Shown piece by piece: positions 17,780 through 28,183 of a stretch of 64,000 nucleotides of DNA. A program made the translations under genes and the position numbers. Each line of letters begins with the position of its first letter. The stretch's first letter is position 1. The stretch is from Bradyrhizobium sp. CCGUVB1N3 (GTDB lineage Bacteria; Pseudomonadota; Alphaproteobacteria; Rhizobiales; Xanthobacteraceae). Under the pieces are notes generated by a model. The model saw nothing but the letters and a program-made list of their open reading frames with translations, was not told the DNA's origin and searched no databases. The stretch lies in the NCBI RefSeq assembly GCF_024199925.1, contig NZ_JANADR010000001.1:7939501-8003500 (forward strand), in the 5' to 3' direction.

Positions 17780-18415
17780 ATCGACCTGAGATAGGTTGAT
17801 CGTACGATCGACCCGATAGATCGAACTTTTCCATGAAAGCGTCCTTTCCAGGTGTGGGCGTGCGAGGTCATTGACATCTCGCGTGCGAGTGCCGGTTACC
17901 GTTCTGTGTGATCTGCTCGTTGAACGCGTGCGCGATTTTGTCACGCGTCGGAACGACAGGGCGGGCAGCCTGCGGTATAGCAGCCGCGCCAAGAGCATTC
18001 CGGGTTGGCGCCGATCGGTGGACGCAGGCCAAGGGTGGTATCGACGGCTATGACGGCACAGTACGTCATGACATGTCCTCACCCTTAGCAACCGGGTCTG
18101 AGCGTGAGAGCATCTCGCAGACAAACGGGCCCTCGCATAGGTCGCAGGTGATCCTGAGTCCCGGTTTGCCCCACACGCGCGCGGGAGGATTGCAATCACA
18201 AGCATACCCGGATTTCGACACCGCCCTGCTCACCCGGCAATAGCAACGCTCTTGGGTCGACCCCAGTCGGCCCTTGCGGGCAGAAGCGGAGATCGACCAA
18301 AATGACCCTTGGTGGACTCAGCAGAAGTGAGCCCTTTTCCTGATGGGAGATATCGGATAGGTGCTCCCCATGCCGGATCTGTTGAGCGATGCAGTGGGCG
18401 AGAGGTGCGAAATTC
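17780..18415. other. no recognisable gene
   Basis: Short overlapping frames on both strands, none with a recognisable domain, lie between the transposon scraps and the amidohydrolase gene. I see no clear promoter or repeat. Confidence 0.4.
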
Positions 18416-19234
18416 ATGACCAACACACTGGCCGTTGCGAGCGAGTTCGATCAGGAGCTGTATCGGATCGGCCAACCTACACCCGGACAATCAATTCCCG
18501 TCGTTGCGAGTCTACCACACAGCGGCACCTTCGTTCCGCCGTCAATCGCGGATAAATTCACGCCACTCCATCGAGCATGGCTCAGAAACACTGACTGGTA
18601 CCTCCCGCAAGTCTACGATTTTTTGCCCGAATTGGGCGTGACGACGATCGCTGCGACGCACAGTCGATACGTCGTTGGTCTCAATCGTGATCCAGAAGGA
18701 TTGCTATTTGGCTCCTTCAAGGAGGCCGTCATTTTCGATTCGATGTTCGATGGAACGCCGATCTATCAGCAGCTGCCAGATTCGAACGACCTTCCGCAGA
18801 GGCTCGCCAGCTACTATTCGCCCTATCACCAAGCACTGTCGAATATCATTGGAGGGCTGCTAGCTTCGCATAAACGGATTCTTCTCTTAGATTTGCACGC
18901 CTTTTTCGGACCTATTGAAGACGATGTCTGCATCGGTGATCTACGGGGGGTATCATGTCGGCAACGGACGACATCGCTCGTCACCGACGCCTTCGAGCGG
19001 CAGGGCTTGCGGACGGTTTGCAACGATCCGTTTTCCGGAGGTTATCTGATCAAGAGACATTTCGGCCCGTTGACGGAAGCGTTGCAGATTGAGCTGCGTT
19101 ACACGACGTACATGGATTGCCGCCGTATCGACGAACCAATCCAGCCGCAGATCGATCCGACGCGGCTTCAGGGTCTCAAGCCAAAGCTTCGCGATGCATT
19201 CAAGGAGATCATTGCCTTCTGGTGCGGGAGATAG
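18416..19234 (+). CDS. N-formylglutamate amidohydrolase-like protein
   Basis: A 272-residue protein of the N-formylglutamate amidohydrolase family, zinc-type hydrolases that release formate from N-formylglutamate in histidine breakdown, or act on similar formyl/acyl amino acids. VVASLPHSGTFVPP holds the conserved His near the N-terminus. RDTDW-like RNTDWYLPQVYDF, ATHSRYVVGLNRDPEG, ILLLDLHAFFG and FSGGYLIKRHFG follow in family order. The start at 18416 (MTNTLAVASEFDQE) is preferred to the longer frame from 18389. No hut genes are near, so its role here is unclear. Confidence 0.8.
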   Translation: MTNTLAVASEFDQELYRIGQPTPGQSIPVVASLPHSGTFVPPSIADKFTPLHRAWLRNTDWYLPQVYDFLPELGVTTIAATHSRYVVGLNRDPEGLLFGSFKEAVIFDSMFDGTPIYQQLPDSNDLPQRLASYYSPYHQALSNIIGGLLASHKRILLLDLHAFFGPIEDDVCIGDLRGVSCRQRTTSLVTDAFERQGLRTVCNDPFSGGYLIKRHFGPLTEALQIELRYTTYMDCRRIDEPIQPQIDPTRLQGLKPKLRDAFKEIIAFWCGR

Positions 19235-19614
19235 GTGAATGATCGTACTGCGCGGCCCCGAACGTCCATCTAGCTGGCCGGGTTAACGTATTGATCGTGA
19301 CATTAGCCGGTGGATACGGAGCTAACACGACGCGGTCAGCCCTGACATCTTGGGGCGCGAGCAGACGGCTCAGGAGAAAAGGATGGTTGAAGCGTCAGGC
19401 GCAGGTCGTCAGGAAGAAAAGTGCGCCAGCTCGGGCACACATCGCCCGTGCATTCTGACAATGTGTCCGCTCATGAATCAAGTTGCGTGGCAAATCTGAG
19501 GCGGCCCAGTCGGTCAACGCATCGCCTCCGCGATATTCCGACTCAGAGCTAGGCGGAGCTTGAATCGCACGTTGCGTCAAGTTGTAGATCGCACCATAGG
19601 TGATACCGACCTAA
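19235..19614. other. no recognisable gene
   Basis: Only short frames are seen. The stretch contains one copy of a 29-base sequence also present at 61920-61948 and ends at the left terminal repeat of the IS701-like element. Confidence 0.4.
19558..19586 (+). repeat. 29-base dispersed repeat, copy 1
   Basis: This copy and the one at 61920-61948 differ at one base (C or G after GCTTGAATCG). They are in the same orientation, 42 kb apart. Surrounding sequence is not similar. Probably a scrap of one mobile element. Confidence 0.7.
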
Positions 19615-19642
19615 GCTTGACTTTGGCCAATTTTACACTTGT

Positions 19643-19927
19643 TCATCTTGTACGCGGAACCCTGAACATCGGATCGTTCTCGACGATTTCATGAGCGCTC
19701 GTGAGCATGAGTTTCATGCGCCCCATATTGCCAAAGGTCGTCCAGCGCCCCTTCACGTTCGACCAGTAGAAGAGCTCGAAGCGATCGGTATCTGGAATGG
19801 GGCGCAGCCGTGCGACCGGAGTTGAAGTCCGACGGTTGATAACTAAATAACCGCCACTGCTCTTTTCTATGTCGTGATGCGTGAACTGAGCAGCAATCTG
19901 GGCAAGCGTTGGGTCGGATTTTGCCAT
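19643..19927 (-). CDS. passenger protein inside the IS, 94 aa
   Basis: The product starts MAKSDPTLAQIAAQFTHHDI and continues GGYLVINRRTSTPVARLRPI and FELFYWSNVKGRWTTFGNMG. It looks like a compact, well-folded small protein, and similar short hypothetical proteins occur in rhizobia. It lies wholly inside the terminal repeats of the IS701-like element and is transcribed away from the transposase. Function not recognised; a regulator of transposition or a cargo gene are both possible. Confidence 0.65.
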   Translation of the reverse strand: MAKSDPTLAQIAAQFTHHDIEKSSGGYLVINRRTSTPVARLRPIPDTDRFELFYWSNVKGRWTTFGNMGRMKLMLTSAHEIVENDPMFRVPRTR

Positions 19928-20042
19928 AGCGCTCAATGTGCTCGATGGGTGCCGCGCGGGCCAGGATGAATCGGTTTGCCGACTCAATTTGTCGCAGCTG
20001 GACGAGGTTGCTGCGATTCATCGTGCCGATTCTACCGATGGG

Positions 20043-21422
20043 ATGCAACACGCCCGCCTTCTCCCCCGCTCTTGCGATCCGCTGCCGCCGCGTTTTGTGG
20101 CCCGGCTTGCCGTCTTCACCGATCTGTTCACACGCCCCACTTGGCTGAATGTTCTGACGCTGCTCGCCGGCGTTATCCTGGCGCCCGGCCGGCGCACTGT
20201 CACGGCGGCGCTGCGCATCTTAGGGCGGGAGCGCGATCGCGATTTCTGTACTTTCCATCGCGTCCTCAACCGAGTGGCGTGGTCGTCGCGGGCCGCGGCA
20301 GGCCACCTGCTGCTCCTGCTGATCAAGGTCTTCGTGCCGGCCGGCGAGGCGGTGGTGATCGGGCTCGATGACACCATTGAGCGGCGCTGGGGGCCCAAGA
20401 TCAGCGCCCGCGGCATCTATCGCGATCCGGTGCGCTCCTCCAAGGGGCACTTCGTCAAAGCCAGCGGCCTGCGCTGGCTTTCTGCCATGTTGCTGGTGCG
20501 CGTGCCGTGGGCCGATCGCGTCATGGCGCTGCCTTTCCTCACGCTGCTCGCCCCCTCCAAACGCTTCTATGACGGCAAATCGCGCTCGCCCAAGACGCTG
20601 CTCGATTGGGCCCGCCAGGCCGCCCGGCAAATCCGCCGCTGGTTGCCCGATCGATATATCGTACTGGTCGCCGACAGCGCCTTTGCGGCCATCGAATTCC
20701 TTGCCGCAGTCCGCAAGCACGTCTGCGTCGTCACCCGCCTGCGCCTCGATGCCAACCTGTTCGAATTTCCCCGACCAAAGCGCAAAGCTCGTGGCCGCCC
20801 TCCAATTCGAGGCAAGCCCCACAAAAAACTCTCTGCCATCCTCAAGGATCGCAACGTGTCCTGGACGCGTTATCGGGTCAGTCTCTGGTACGGCCGAACC
20901 AATCGCACCGTCGAGATCGCAACCGGCACTGCGCTGTGGTATCGCGGCGGTGTTCCGCCGGTGCCGATCCGCTGGCTGCTCGTCCGCGACCCAACCGGCG
21001 AACTCGACCCACAGGCTTTCCTGGCGACCGATCTCAACGCTCATCCCCGCGACATCCTCGCTTGGTTCGTCAGTCGCTGGCAGGTCGAAGTCACCTTCGA
21101 GGAAGTTCGCGCTCACCTCGGTGTCGAGACCCAGCGCCAGTGGTCGGACAAAGCCATTCTGCGCTCCACCCCGATTTTGCTCGGCCTCTACTCCATCATC
21201 ACTCTATGGACCCACGACCTCGCCAAGGCACGAAAGCTGAAGCCCAGAACCGCAGCTTGGTATCCAAAAGCCACCCTGACCTTTAGCGATGCGATCGCCG
21301 CCGTTCGACGCCAAATATGGGCTCATCAGATTTCTTTCATGTCCCGGCCGCGCCGTGACAGCATAGAAATTCCGCGCCATATCTGGCACCGGATGGAGAA
21401 CGCGCTCGCCTACGCCGCATAA
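20043..21422 (+). CDS. DDE transposase (IS701-like)
   Basis: A transposase of about 459 residues counting from the ATG at 20043. The first catalytic Asp is in VVIGLDDTIERRWG, the second in YIVLVADSAFAAIEF, and the Glu in WFVSRWQVEVTFEEVRAHLG, the usual YREXXK-like position. The N-terminal region (LAVFTDLFTRPTWLNVLTLL) and C-terminus are complete. It would act on the repeats at 19615 and 21440. No disruption is seen. Confidence 0.8.
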   Translation: MQHARLLPRSCDPLPPRFVARLAVFTDLFTRPTWLNVLTLLAGVILAPGRRTVTAALRILGRERDRDFCTFHRVLNRVAWSSRAAAGHLLLLLIKVFVPAGEAVVIGLDDTIERRWGPKISARGIYRDPVRSSKGHFVKASGLRWLSAMLLVRVPWADRVMALPFLTLLAPSKRFYDGKSRSPKTLLDWARQAARQIRRWLPDRYIVLVADSAFAAIEFLAAVRKHVCVVTRLRLDANLFEFPRPKRKARGRPPIRGKPHKKLSAILKDRNVSWTRYRVSLWYGRTNRTVEIATGTALWYRGGVPPVPIRWLLVRDPTGELDPQAFLATDLNAHPRDILAWFVSRWQVEVTFEEVRAHLGVETQRQWSDKAILRSTPILLGLYSIITLWTHDLAKARKLKPRTAAWYPKATLTFSDAIAAVRRQIWAHQISFMSRPRRDSIEIPRHIWHRMENALAYAA

Positions 21423-21444
21423 ATCGGCCAAAGTCGAGCTAAGA

Positions 21445-22620
21445 AGGTGGCGATTTATGACGTTCTCACAATGCATGTGGGGAAAGGAGGGTGTTGCTCT
21501 CCTCTTCATTTTACTTTCCATCTTCCTTGCTAGCTTTGGGTTCGCCTATGCCGCTCTAGAATCACGGTTTCGGCGACGTGACCAGTACAGACTGGACGTG
21601 CTTGATGCGCCCCCCAGTGTCGGCTCTCCAGACGCCTGCGACCGCGAGAGCCGATAAGGGCAGGGATGATTTCCGAGTAGCGGAAGGTTCTCTTATCGTT
21701 CAATGGCTCATGCAGTGGAGAGCGGGATGCATACATCGAATCCGCAGCTGCTCATGAGAATAACGAGCCGCAGCTCCCGCACGCGCGTATTTGAGGGCTC
21801 TCCCGCGTCCGCGTGGGCAAACGCACGAGGCAGCGTCTACACCGAGATGATGTTATGCGAGGTAGCAGCCACGAGGGGGCAACTTCGAAAATCCAAACAA
21901 CTAGCCGCTCCAAGTTAGTCCACTGATCGTGAAGCTTACAAAGCGATTGGCACATTCGACGTGCATCGGGCGAAGCCGTCGTGCTGTTAAACAGAAACGT
22001 TCCAAGACGGTACTACGCGATCCGGCGTCGAATGTCCTATTAAGCGGCGCCACCGGATTAATGGTCGCAAAAGCGAGAGCGTCAATGGCACGGCGCCTTT
22101 CTTGTAGCTCGTCGTTTTGTCGTGCAAACGCAAATTCGCGGAGCTTACCAACTGACGCTACGTCCGATTCAAGTTCTATCGAAGCGCTCGCGCAAATTTT
22201 GCTTTGCTGCTGTGGAGCAGGCTATGCGCCTCAGTTTTGCCACGCTAGTCGCTTCAGTCAGAGCAGCATCATCACGGACGTACTGGTGGTGCTAGAGGCG
22301 GGACCCGGCGCATTTTACACACGGCAAAGTGCGCCGGGCGCCTCGGTTGATCGCGAGCCGCAATGCGTCGAAGTCTGAATCGATTGCGCCGAAGTGCGTT
22401 GTCGGAGAACGGCGGTGGGCTTTGGCGCGTCGTCTCGAGCTACAAACCGGCTGAAAAACCAAAGGGGCTCCTGCACGAACATGGCCTTGTCAGCCCGCAT
22501 CGCCACCTGCGCCGACCTCAACACCGCACTTAATTCGAGAGGCAACGGGCTTCTGCACTGAACCGACGAAGATGTCGGTCAGGTGACGTCTGGCCGAAGG
22601 CATCGCGTCCTGCATTGCCG
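21445..22620. other. no confident gene; one possible small membrane protein
   Basis: The region is probably decayed DNA. One frame at 21457-21657 has a clear membrane span (GVALLFILLSIFLASFGFAY) and a charged tail and could be a 66-residue protein. Other frames show nothing recognisable. Confidence 0.35.
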
Positions 22621-22624
22621 GCCT

Positions 22625-22640
22625 TGGTCCAATAATTGCT
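22625..22640 (+). promoter_or_regulatory. RpoN -24/-12 promoter of fixR
   Basis: TTGGTCCAATAATTGCT has GG at 22626-22627 and GC at 22638-22639, ten bases apart, with the TTGC core of the -12 element. It lies about 60 bases before the fixR start. No TGT-N10-ACA site was found just upstream; fixR of B. japonicum is known to use a RegR-type site instead. Confidence 0.6.
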
Positions 22641-22697
22641 AATTCCTTGTCGTAGATGCCGAGGTTGCGCATCTAATGAAACCCTAAAGGAGCTCGG

Positions 22698-23534
22698 TTG
22701 CCCCTTCATGAATCAAAAGGAGACAGCGTTTCTGGCCAGACCTCTGCGCCGGATCTCGCGCTCTGTCCGTTTCACGACGATAGGTCGCACGCGCAGGCTG
22801 GCGGAAGGAAGACGCTTGTATTAACCGGCGCTTCGCGCGGCATTGGCCACGCGACGGGCAAGCTGTTTTCGGAGGCTGGCTGGCGAATCATCTCCTGTTC
22901 TCGGCGACCCTTCGATAGCCGATGTCCCTGGGAGTCGGGAGTCAATAACCATGTGCAGGTTGAGTTGAGCGATCATCGCGCGTTGCCCGGCGCGATTACC
23001 GAAATCAAGAAGCGGCTCAATGGAGAGCCGCTTCACGCGCTGATCAACAATGCGGGCATCTCCCCCAAGGCAGCGGACGGAGGCCGACTGAATTCGCTAA
23101 CAACATCCATCGGAACTTGGATGAGCGTTTTTCACGTCAATTTGGTCGCGCCGATTCTGCTTTCCCAAGGTTTGTTCGAAGAGTTGAAAGTGGCATCCGG
23201 CTCGATCGTCAACGTCACCTCAATCGTTGGCACTCGTGTGCATCCTTTCGCCGGGACAGCCTATGCGACCTCCAAGGCAGCGCTTGCCTGTCTCACGCGC
23301 GAGATGGCGCATGACTACGCTCCGTTCGGGATTCGGGTCAACGCGATCGCGCCAGGCGAGATCAAGACCGACATCCTCTCGCCGGAAACCGAAGCGAAGC
23401 TGGCGCCGATCATACCGCTACATCGTGTCGGCACGCCCGATGAGGTTGCGAAGGTTATTTTCTTCCTCTGTTCAAGCGCTGCGAGCTACGTCACAGGTGC
23501 GGAAGTGCCGATCAATGGCGGACAGCACGTGTGA
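22698..23534 (+). CDS. FixR, short-chain dehydrogenase
   Basis: A short-chain dehydrogenase/reductase: TGASRGIGHATGKLF binds the nicotinamide cofactor, NNAGISP follows, Ser is in SIVNVTSIVG, the catalytic pair YATSK comes next, and the C-terminus is YVTGAEVPINGGQHV. The 278-residue length and wording match FixR, the protein encoded in front of nifA in Bradyrhizobium. Its substrate is unknown and it is, from memory, not needed for symbiosis. A TTG start is chosen because AAAGGAG stands five bases before it and no in-frame ATG precedes the cofactor motif. nifA does not follow here. Confidence 0.75.
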   Translation: MPLHESKGDSVSGQTSAPDLALCPFHDDRSHAQAGGRKTLVLTGASRGIGHATGKLFSEAGWRIISCSRRPFDSRCPWESGVNNHVQVELSDHRALPGAITEIKKRLNGEPLHALINNAGISPKAADGGRLNSLTTSIGTWMSVFHVNLVAPILLSQGLFEELKVASGSIVNVTSIVGTRVHPFAGTAYATSKAALACLTREMAHDYAPFGIRVNAIAPGEIKTDILSPETEAKLAPIIPLHRVGTPDEVAKVIFFLCSSAASYVTGAEVPINGGQHV

Positions 23535-24047
23535 TATTGGCGGAGAGAGCAGACGCGAAAGTACTCTTAGTCGCGCTGGCTTAAGACGAGATATCGGCTT
23601 GTCCGTCATACAATGTCAGTTCGACGGTCGCAAACGGGACAAAAATGCCAGCATAGACGACAAAATGGCTGTCGCTAGTCCGACAGCGTAAGTAGAACTT
23701 TGCACATGACCTACAGTGATTCGAAATTTGAAAGCCGGAGAAGTGTGAGGCCTTCGGACGAGGCGCCGTTGATAGCGACAGCGCTAGCTGCTGGTAGGCT
23801 TGGTGCAACTGAACACGAGATAAACCCACGTCGTCTCTCTTGGGGGCGCTGCAGATCGGCTAGACGCTCAAGACATTCGTACCTTAGTAATTTTAGCGGG
23901 CATCACGAATGCGAGGTGCCGTCTGGCTCGCGACAGCACAGGTCTCACGGATAGTGTCGGGCTATCCGATCTCTCGTGTGTGGCACGATGCTTGAAGGGG
24001 AAATGCCGAAGTCGAGCGGTATCGTTTACTCGCAGGAGTCGCTATTC
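23535..24047. other. region where nifA would be expected; no gene seen
   Basis: Only short frames follow fixR. None resembles NifA (no GAF, AAA+ or helix-turn-helix segment is visible). The stretch ends with the ferredoxin promoter. Confidence 0.5.
23981..23996 (+). promoter_or_regulatory. probable RpoN promoter of the ferredoxin gene
   Basis: TGGCACGATGCTTGAA has a perfect -24 element (TGGCACG) and TTGA in place of TTGC at -12. It lies 52 bases before the ferredoxin ATG. No TGT-N10-ACA site was found immediately upstream, so strength is uncertain. Confidence 0.45.
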
Positions 24048-24242
24048 ATGGCTTACAAGATCGTCGCCTCGCAATGCTCGGTTTGCGGTGCATGTGAGTT
24101 CGAGTGTCCGAACGGCGCGATCAGTCTAAAGCGCGACACCTATGTGATTGATCCCAAAAAGTGCACAGAGTGCGAGGGGCGCTGCGATACGCCGCAATGC
24201 GCCGTCGTCTGTCCAGTCGAGGGCACATGCGTCCCCGCCTGA
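24048..24242 (+). CDS. 2[4Fe-4S] ferredoxin, FdxN type
   Basis: A 64-residue bacterial-type ferredoxin. Cluster ligands are seen as [12 protein letters not shown] and [18 protein letters not shown], the second with the insertion between the second and third Cys typical of FdxN-like proteins of nif clusters. It would carry low-potential electrons in the cytoplasm, for nitrogenase or cofactor assembly. An AGGAG site precedes the ATG at 24048. A second, longer relative lies after nifB (41149-41373); both share QCxxCxACExECPN and IDPKKCTEC. Confidence 0.85.
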   Translation: MAYKIVASQCSVCGACEFECPNGAISLKRDTYVIDPKKCTECEGRCDTPQCAVVCPVEGTCVPA

Positions 24243-24852
24243 CGACGTCGAAGAGAATGCTGCCCCGATAGAGTCGATCGAGAGATCGTCGGCGCATGCA
24301 CACCGAATTGTCAAGCGGCGCGGCGAGCTTGCGGTAGACTGCCGGTCAGTAGCGTCGTCGCCAGCGATTAATAGATGATTGGCAGGTTCGCAGAGTGTAC
24401 GCGGCATCGATCTCGACCAATCGCCATCACTTTGAGGTTCTGATATCCTGAAAGGTCGATCGGAAGATCGCACAAATCCACCGGAGAGGGAACGAACTTG
24501 CCCGAATGCCTCCATGACGGCTGGAGGCTTATTGGACCATACCGGGACAGCCCAGGCGTCGAAGACCCCAAGAGCCCGAATTCCAGGACATAATGCGCGC
24601 GAAGGTCGAAAGAGCTGGTCTCCTCCGTCGACGAGTTCGATCGGAGCATCCGGAAGGCGGCCCGAGGTGGTGATGTTGGAGGTCTGCGGCGCAAAAGCTC
24701 GCGGTCGAAGCGGGCTTCAATCCGGTGTCCTTGGTCAAACCGCCAAGGCGGAGCTCAAAAAGTAGATAAAGGTCTCATGCCGCTCGCAGAGGTCGTCTGC
24801 TTGCTGGCGCAGGTGGACTGCAATTCGTTATCCGAAGACGCGTAACAAACGC
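24243..24852. other. no recognisable gene
   Basis: Fragmentary frames only. A plus-strand stretch near 24600-24845 (SSVDEFDRSIRKAARGGDV, then MPLAEVVCLLAQVDCNSLSE) looks faintly protein-like but is broken across frames. Confidence 0.35.
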
Positions 24853-25290
24853 CTAATCGAACGCGACACAAATGACATGGGATGGTTCGCCGGGAAGGTC
24901 CGGTACGCCCAAGGCCGCACTGACGGCACCGCAGACAGAACTGAACGAGATTGGATTGCTGATGACCCCGTGTGCGCCCTGTTCAAGCCCGGCCTGCACC
25001 ACAGGATCGGAGTTCCTTTCCGCTACGAGGAGGATCCTGGTGCTCGTGAACACTCTATTGAGTTCGTCCAGAACCGTCTCGCCTCGGTCCCGCAGGATGG
25101 CAATGCCGATCAGTACCACGGCGGGAGTCTTCGTGGACGACGACATAGCCTCATCCACCGCGGCAAAAGCATGTGTCTGATAGCGCTCGCGCAAGATGTA
25201 GTCGAGCGCGGAACGCACCACCTGCTCAGGTTCGATCAGGAAAATGGTCGGACGGTCTTCACTCGCTGAAACGTCGGTTTCGAACTGCAT
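24853..25290 (-). CDS. degenerate response-regulator receiver protein
   Basis: A 145-residue stand-alone domain with the layout of a FixJ/CheY receiver: a first strand TIFLIEPEQVVRSALDYIL, a third strand AVVLIGIAIL, then ILLVAERNSDPVVQAGLEQG, GAHGVISNPIS and a C-terminal helix. The residues needed for phosphorylation are missing: the acidic pair is IEPE, the phospho-accepting Asp is replaced by Gly (LIGIAI) and the Lys before Pro is Asn (SNP). It is therefore a pseudo-receiver, probably a protein-protein module. It is transcribed away from nifH1 and has an RpoN-like promoter. The ATG at 25290 (MQFETDVSAS) is preferred to 25323. Confidence 0.65.
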   Translation of the reverse strand: MQFETDVSASEDRPTIFLIEPEQVVRSALDYILRERYQTHAFAAVDEAMSSSTKTPAVVLIGIAILRDRGETVLDELNRVFTSTRILLVAERNSDPVVQAGLEQGAHGVISNPISFSSVCGAVSAALGVPDLPGEPSHVICVAFD

Positions 25291-25322
25291 GGTACCCTCG
25301 GCTCGTTCATTGATGCGCGTCA

Positions 25323-25338
25323 AGCAAGCTCCGGACCG
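25323..25338 (-). promoter_or_regulatory. possible RpoN promoter, pseudo-receiver gene
   Basis: On the minus strand CGGTCCGGAGCTTGCTT has GG (25336-25337) and GC (25324-25325) ten bases apart with TTGC at -12. The -24 element is imperfect. It lies about 33 bases before the ATG at 25290 and could share the NifA site at 25450-25465 with nifH1. Confidence 0.45.
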
Positions 25339-25392
25339 AAAATACGATCAGAGATGCGCGGTAGGATAACTGCCGTTTTGGCTAGTCGGTAA

Positions 25393-26560
<1,168 letters not shown>

Positions 26561-26633
26561 GTCCGCATATTCGGCGTCTTTCTAGAAAAGCGTCGAGGCC
26601 TAAAGCGCACAGGACAATTAGAAGGATATCCGT

Positions 26634-28136
26634 ATGAGCCTCGCATCTACCCAGAGCGTTGCAGAGATCAAGGCCCGCAATAAGGAGCTGATTGACGAAG
26701 TTTTGAAGGTCTACCCGGAGAAGACCGCCAAGCGTCGTGCAAAGCACCTTAACGTCCACGAGGCTGGTAAGTCCGACTGCGGCGTCAAATCGAATCTCAA
26801 ATCAATCCCGGGCGTAATGACTATTCGAGGTTGCGCCTATGCCGGCTCGAAAGGGGTGGTGTGGGGACCGATCAAGGACATGATCCACATCAGCCACGGC
26901 CCGGTCGGCTGCGGGCAGTATTCCTGGGGATCGCGACGCAATTATTATGTCGGTACCACCGGCATCGATACCTTCGGAACCATGCAGTTCACCTCCGATT
27001 TCCAGGAAAAGGACATCGTCTTCGGCGGCGACAAGAAGCTCGCCAAGGTCATCGATGAGATCCAGGACCTGTTTCCGCTCAACCGCGGAATCAGCATCCA
27101 GTCGGAATGCCCGATCGGCCTGATCGGCGATGACATAGAGGCGGTGTCGAGGGTCAAATCAAAGGAATATAACGGCAAGACAATCGTTCCGGTACGCTGC
27201 GAAGGCTTCCGCGGGGTATCGCAGTCGCTTGGTCACCACATCGCCAACGACGCCATTCGCGACTGGGTGTTCGACAAGATCACCTCGGAGACGGAACGGC
27301 GATTCGAGCCAACGCCCTATGACGTTGCCATCATCGGCGACTACAACATCGGCGGCGACGCCTGGTCCTCTCGCATCCTTCTGGAGGAGATGGGCCTTCG
27401 GGTGATTGCGCAATGGTCGGGAGACGGCAGCCTTGCCGAGCTTGAGGCGACGCCAAAGGCGAAGCTGAACATCCTGCACTGCTATCGCTCCATGAACTAC
27501 ATCTCTCGCCACATGGAGGAGAAGTTTGGTATTCCGTGGTGCGAGTACAACTTCTTCGGCCCGTCCAAAATCGTAGAGTCACTGCGCAAGATCGCGAGCT
27601 TCTTCGACGACAAGATCAAGGAGGCGGCCGAGCGCGTCATCGTGAAATACCAGCCGCTGATGGACGCCGTCATCGCGAAGTACCGACCGCGCCTGGAAGG
27701 CAAGTCCGTGATGCTCTTTGTGGGTGGCCTGCGCCCTCGGCACGTGATTGGCGCTTATGAAGACCTCGGTATGGAGGTCATCGGGACCGGCTACGAGTTC
27801 GGCCACAACGACGACTATCAGCGCACCGCCCAGCATTACGTCAAGGACGGCACTTTGATTTACGACGACGTCACTGGCTACGAATTCGAGCGCTTCGTCG
27901 AGAAGATCCAGCCTGACCTCGTTGGTTCTGGCATCAAAGAGAAGTACGTGTTCCAGAAGATGGGCGTGCCGTTTCGGCAAATGCACTCCTGGGACTATTC
28001 GGGTCCTTATCATGGCTACGATGGGTTCGCGATCTTCGCCCGAGACATGGACATGGCAATCAATTCCCCGATCTGGAAGAAGACCAGGGCGCCGTGGAAG
28101 GATGCCCCGCGTCCGAGCCTGATGGCGGCGGAATAG
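26634..28136 (+). CDS. nitrogenase MoFe protein alpha chain
   Basis: NifD, 500 residues, which with NifK forms the alpha2beta2 dinitrogenase holding the P-cluster and FeMo-cofactor. P-cluster Cys are in [20 protein letters not shown] and [12 protein letters not shown]. The FeMo-cofactor Cys is in [11 protein letters not shown] and the homologous His in [16 protein letters not shown]. The His in the substrate pocket region ([19 protein letters not shown]) is conserved. Length and order are normal. It lies 77 bases after nifH1 and 47 before nifK. Confidence 0.97.
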   Translation: MSLASTQSVAEIKARNKELIDEVLKVYPEKTAKRRAKHLNVHEAGKSDCGVKSNLKSIPGVMTIRGCAYAGSKGVVWGPIKDMIHISHGPVGCGQYSWGSRRNYYVGTTGIDTFGTMQFTSDFQEKDIVFGGDKKLAKVIDEIQDLFPLNRGISIQSECPIGLIGDDIEAVSRVKSKEYNGKTIVPVRCEGFRGVSQSLGHHIANDAIRDWVFDKITSETERRFEPTPYDVAIIGDYNIGGDAWSSRILLEEMGLRVIAQWSGDGSLAELEATPKAKLNILHCYRSMNYISRHMEEKFGIPWCEYNFFGPSKIVESLRKIASFFDDKIKEAAERVIVKYQPLMDAVIAKYRPRLEGKSVMLFVGGLRPRHVIGAYEDLGMEVIGTGYEFGHNDDYQRTAQHYVKDGTLIYDDVTGYEFERFVEKIQPDLVGSGIKEKYVFQKMGVPFRQMHSWDYSGPYHGYDGFAIFARDMDMAINSPIWKKTRAPWKDAPRPSLMAAE

Positions 28137-28183
28137 GCGAGCCGGGCCAGACGATCGAACTCGAATCCAAAAAGGACGCCACA

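Larger units (their letters stand above)
19615..21440 (+). mobile_element. IS701-like element with a passenger gene
   Basis: Inverted repeats at the ends read GCTTGACTTTGGCCAATTT on the left (from 19615) and GCTCGACTTTGGCCGATTT inward from 21440, 17 of 19 matching. TAA flanks both sides, a probable target duplication. It contains a plus-strand DDE transposase and, divergently, a 94-residue gene of unknown function. At about 1.83 kb it is larger than its transposase needs. Confidence 0.75.
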
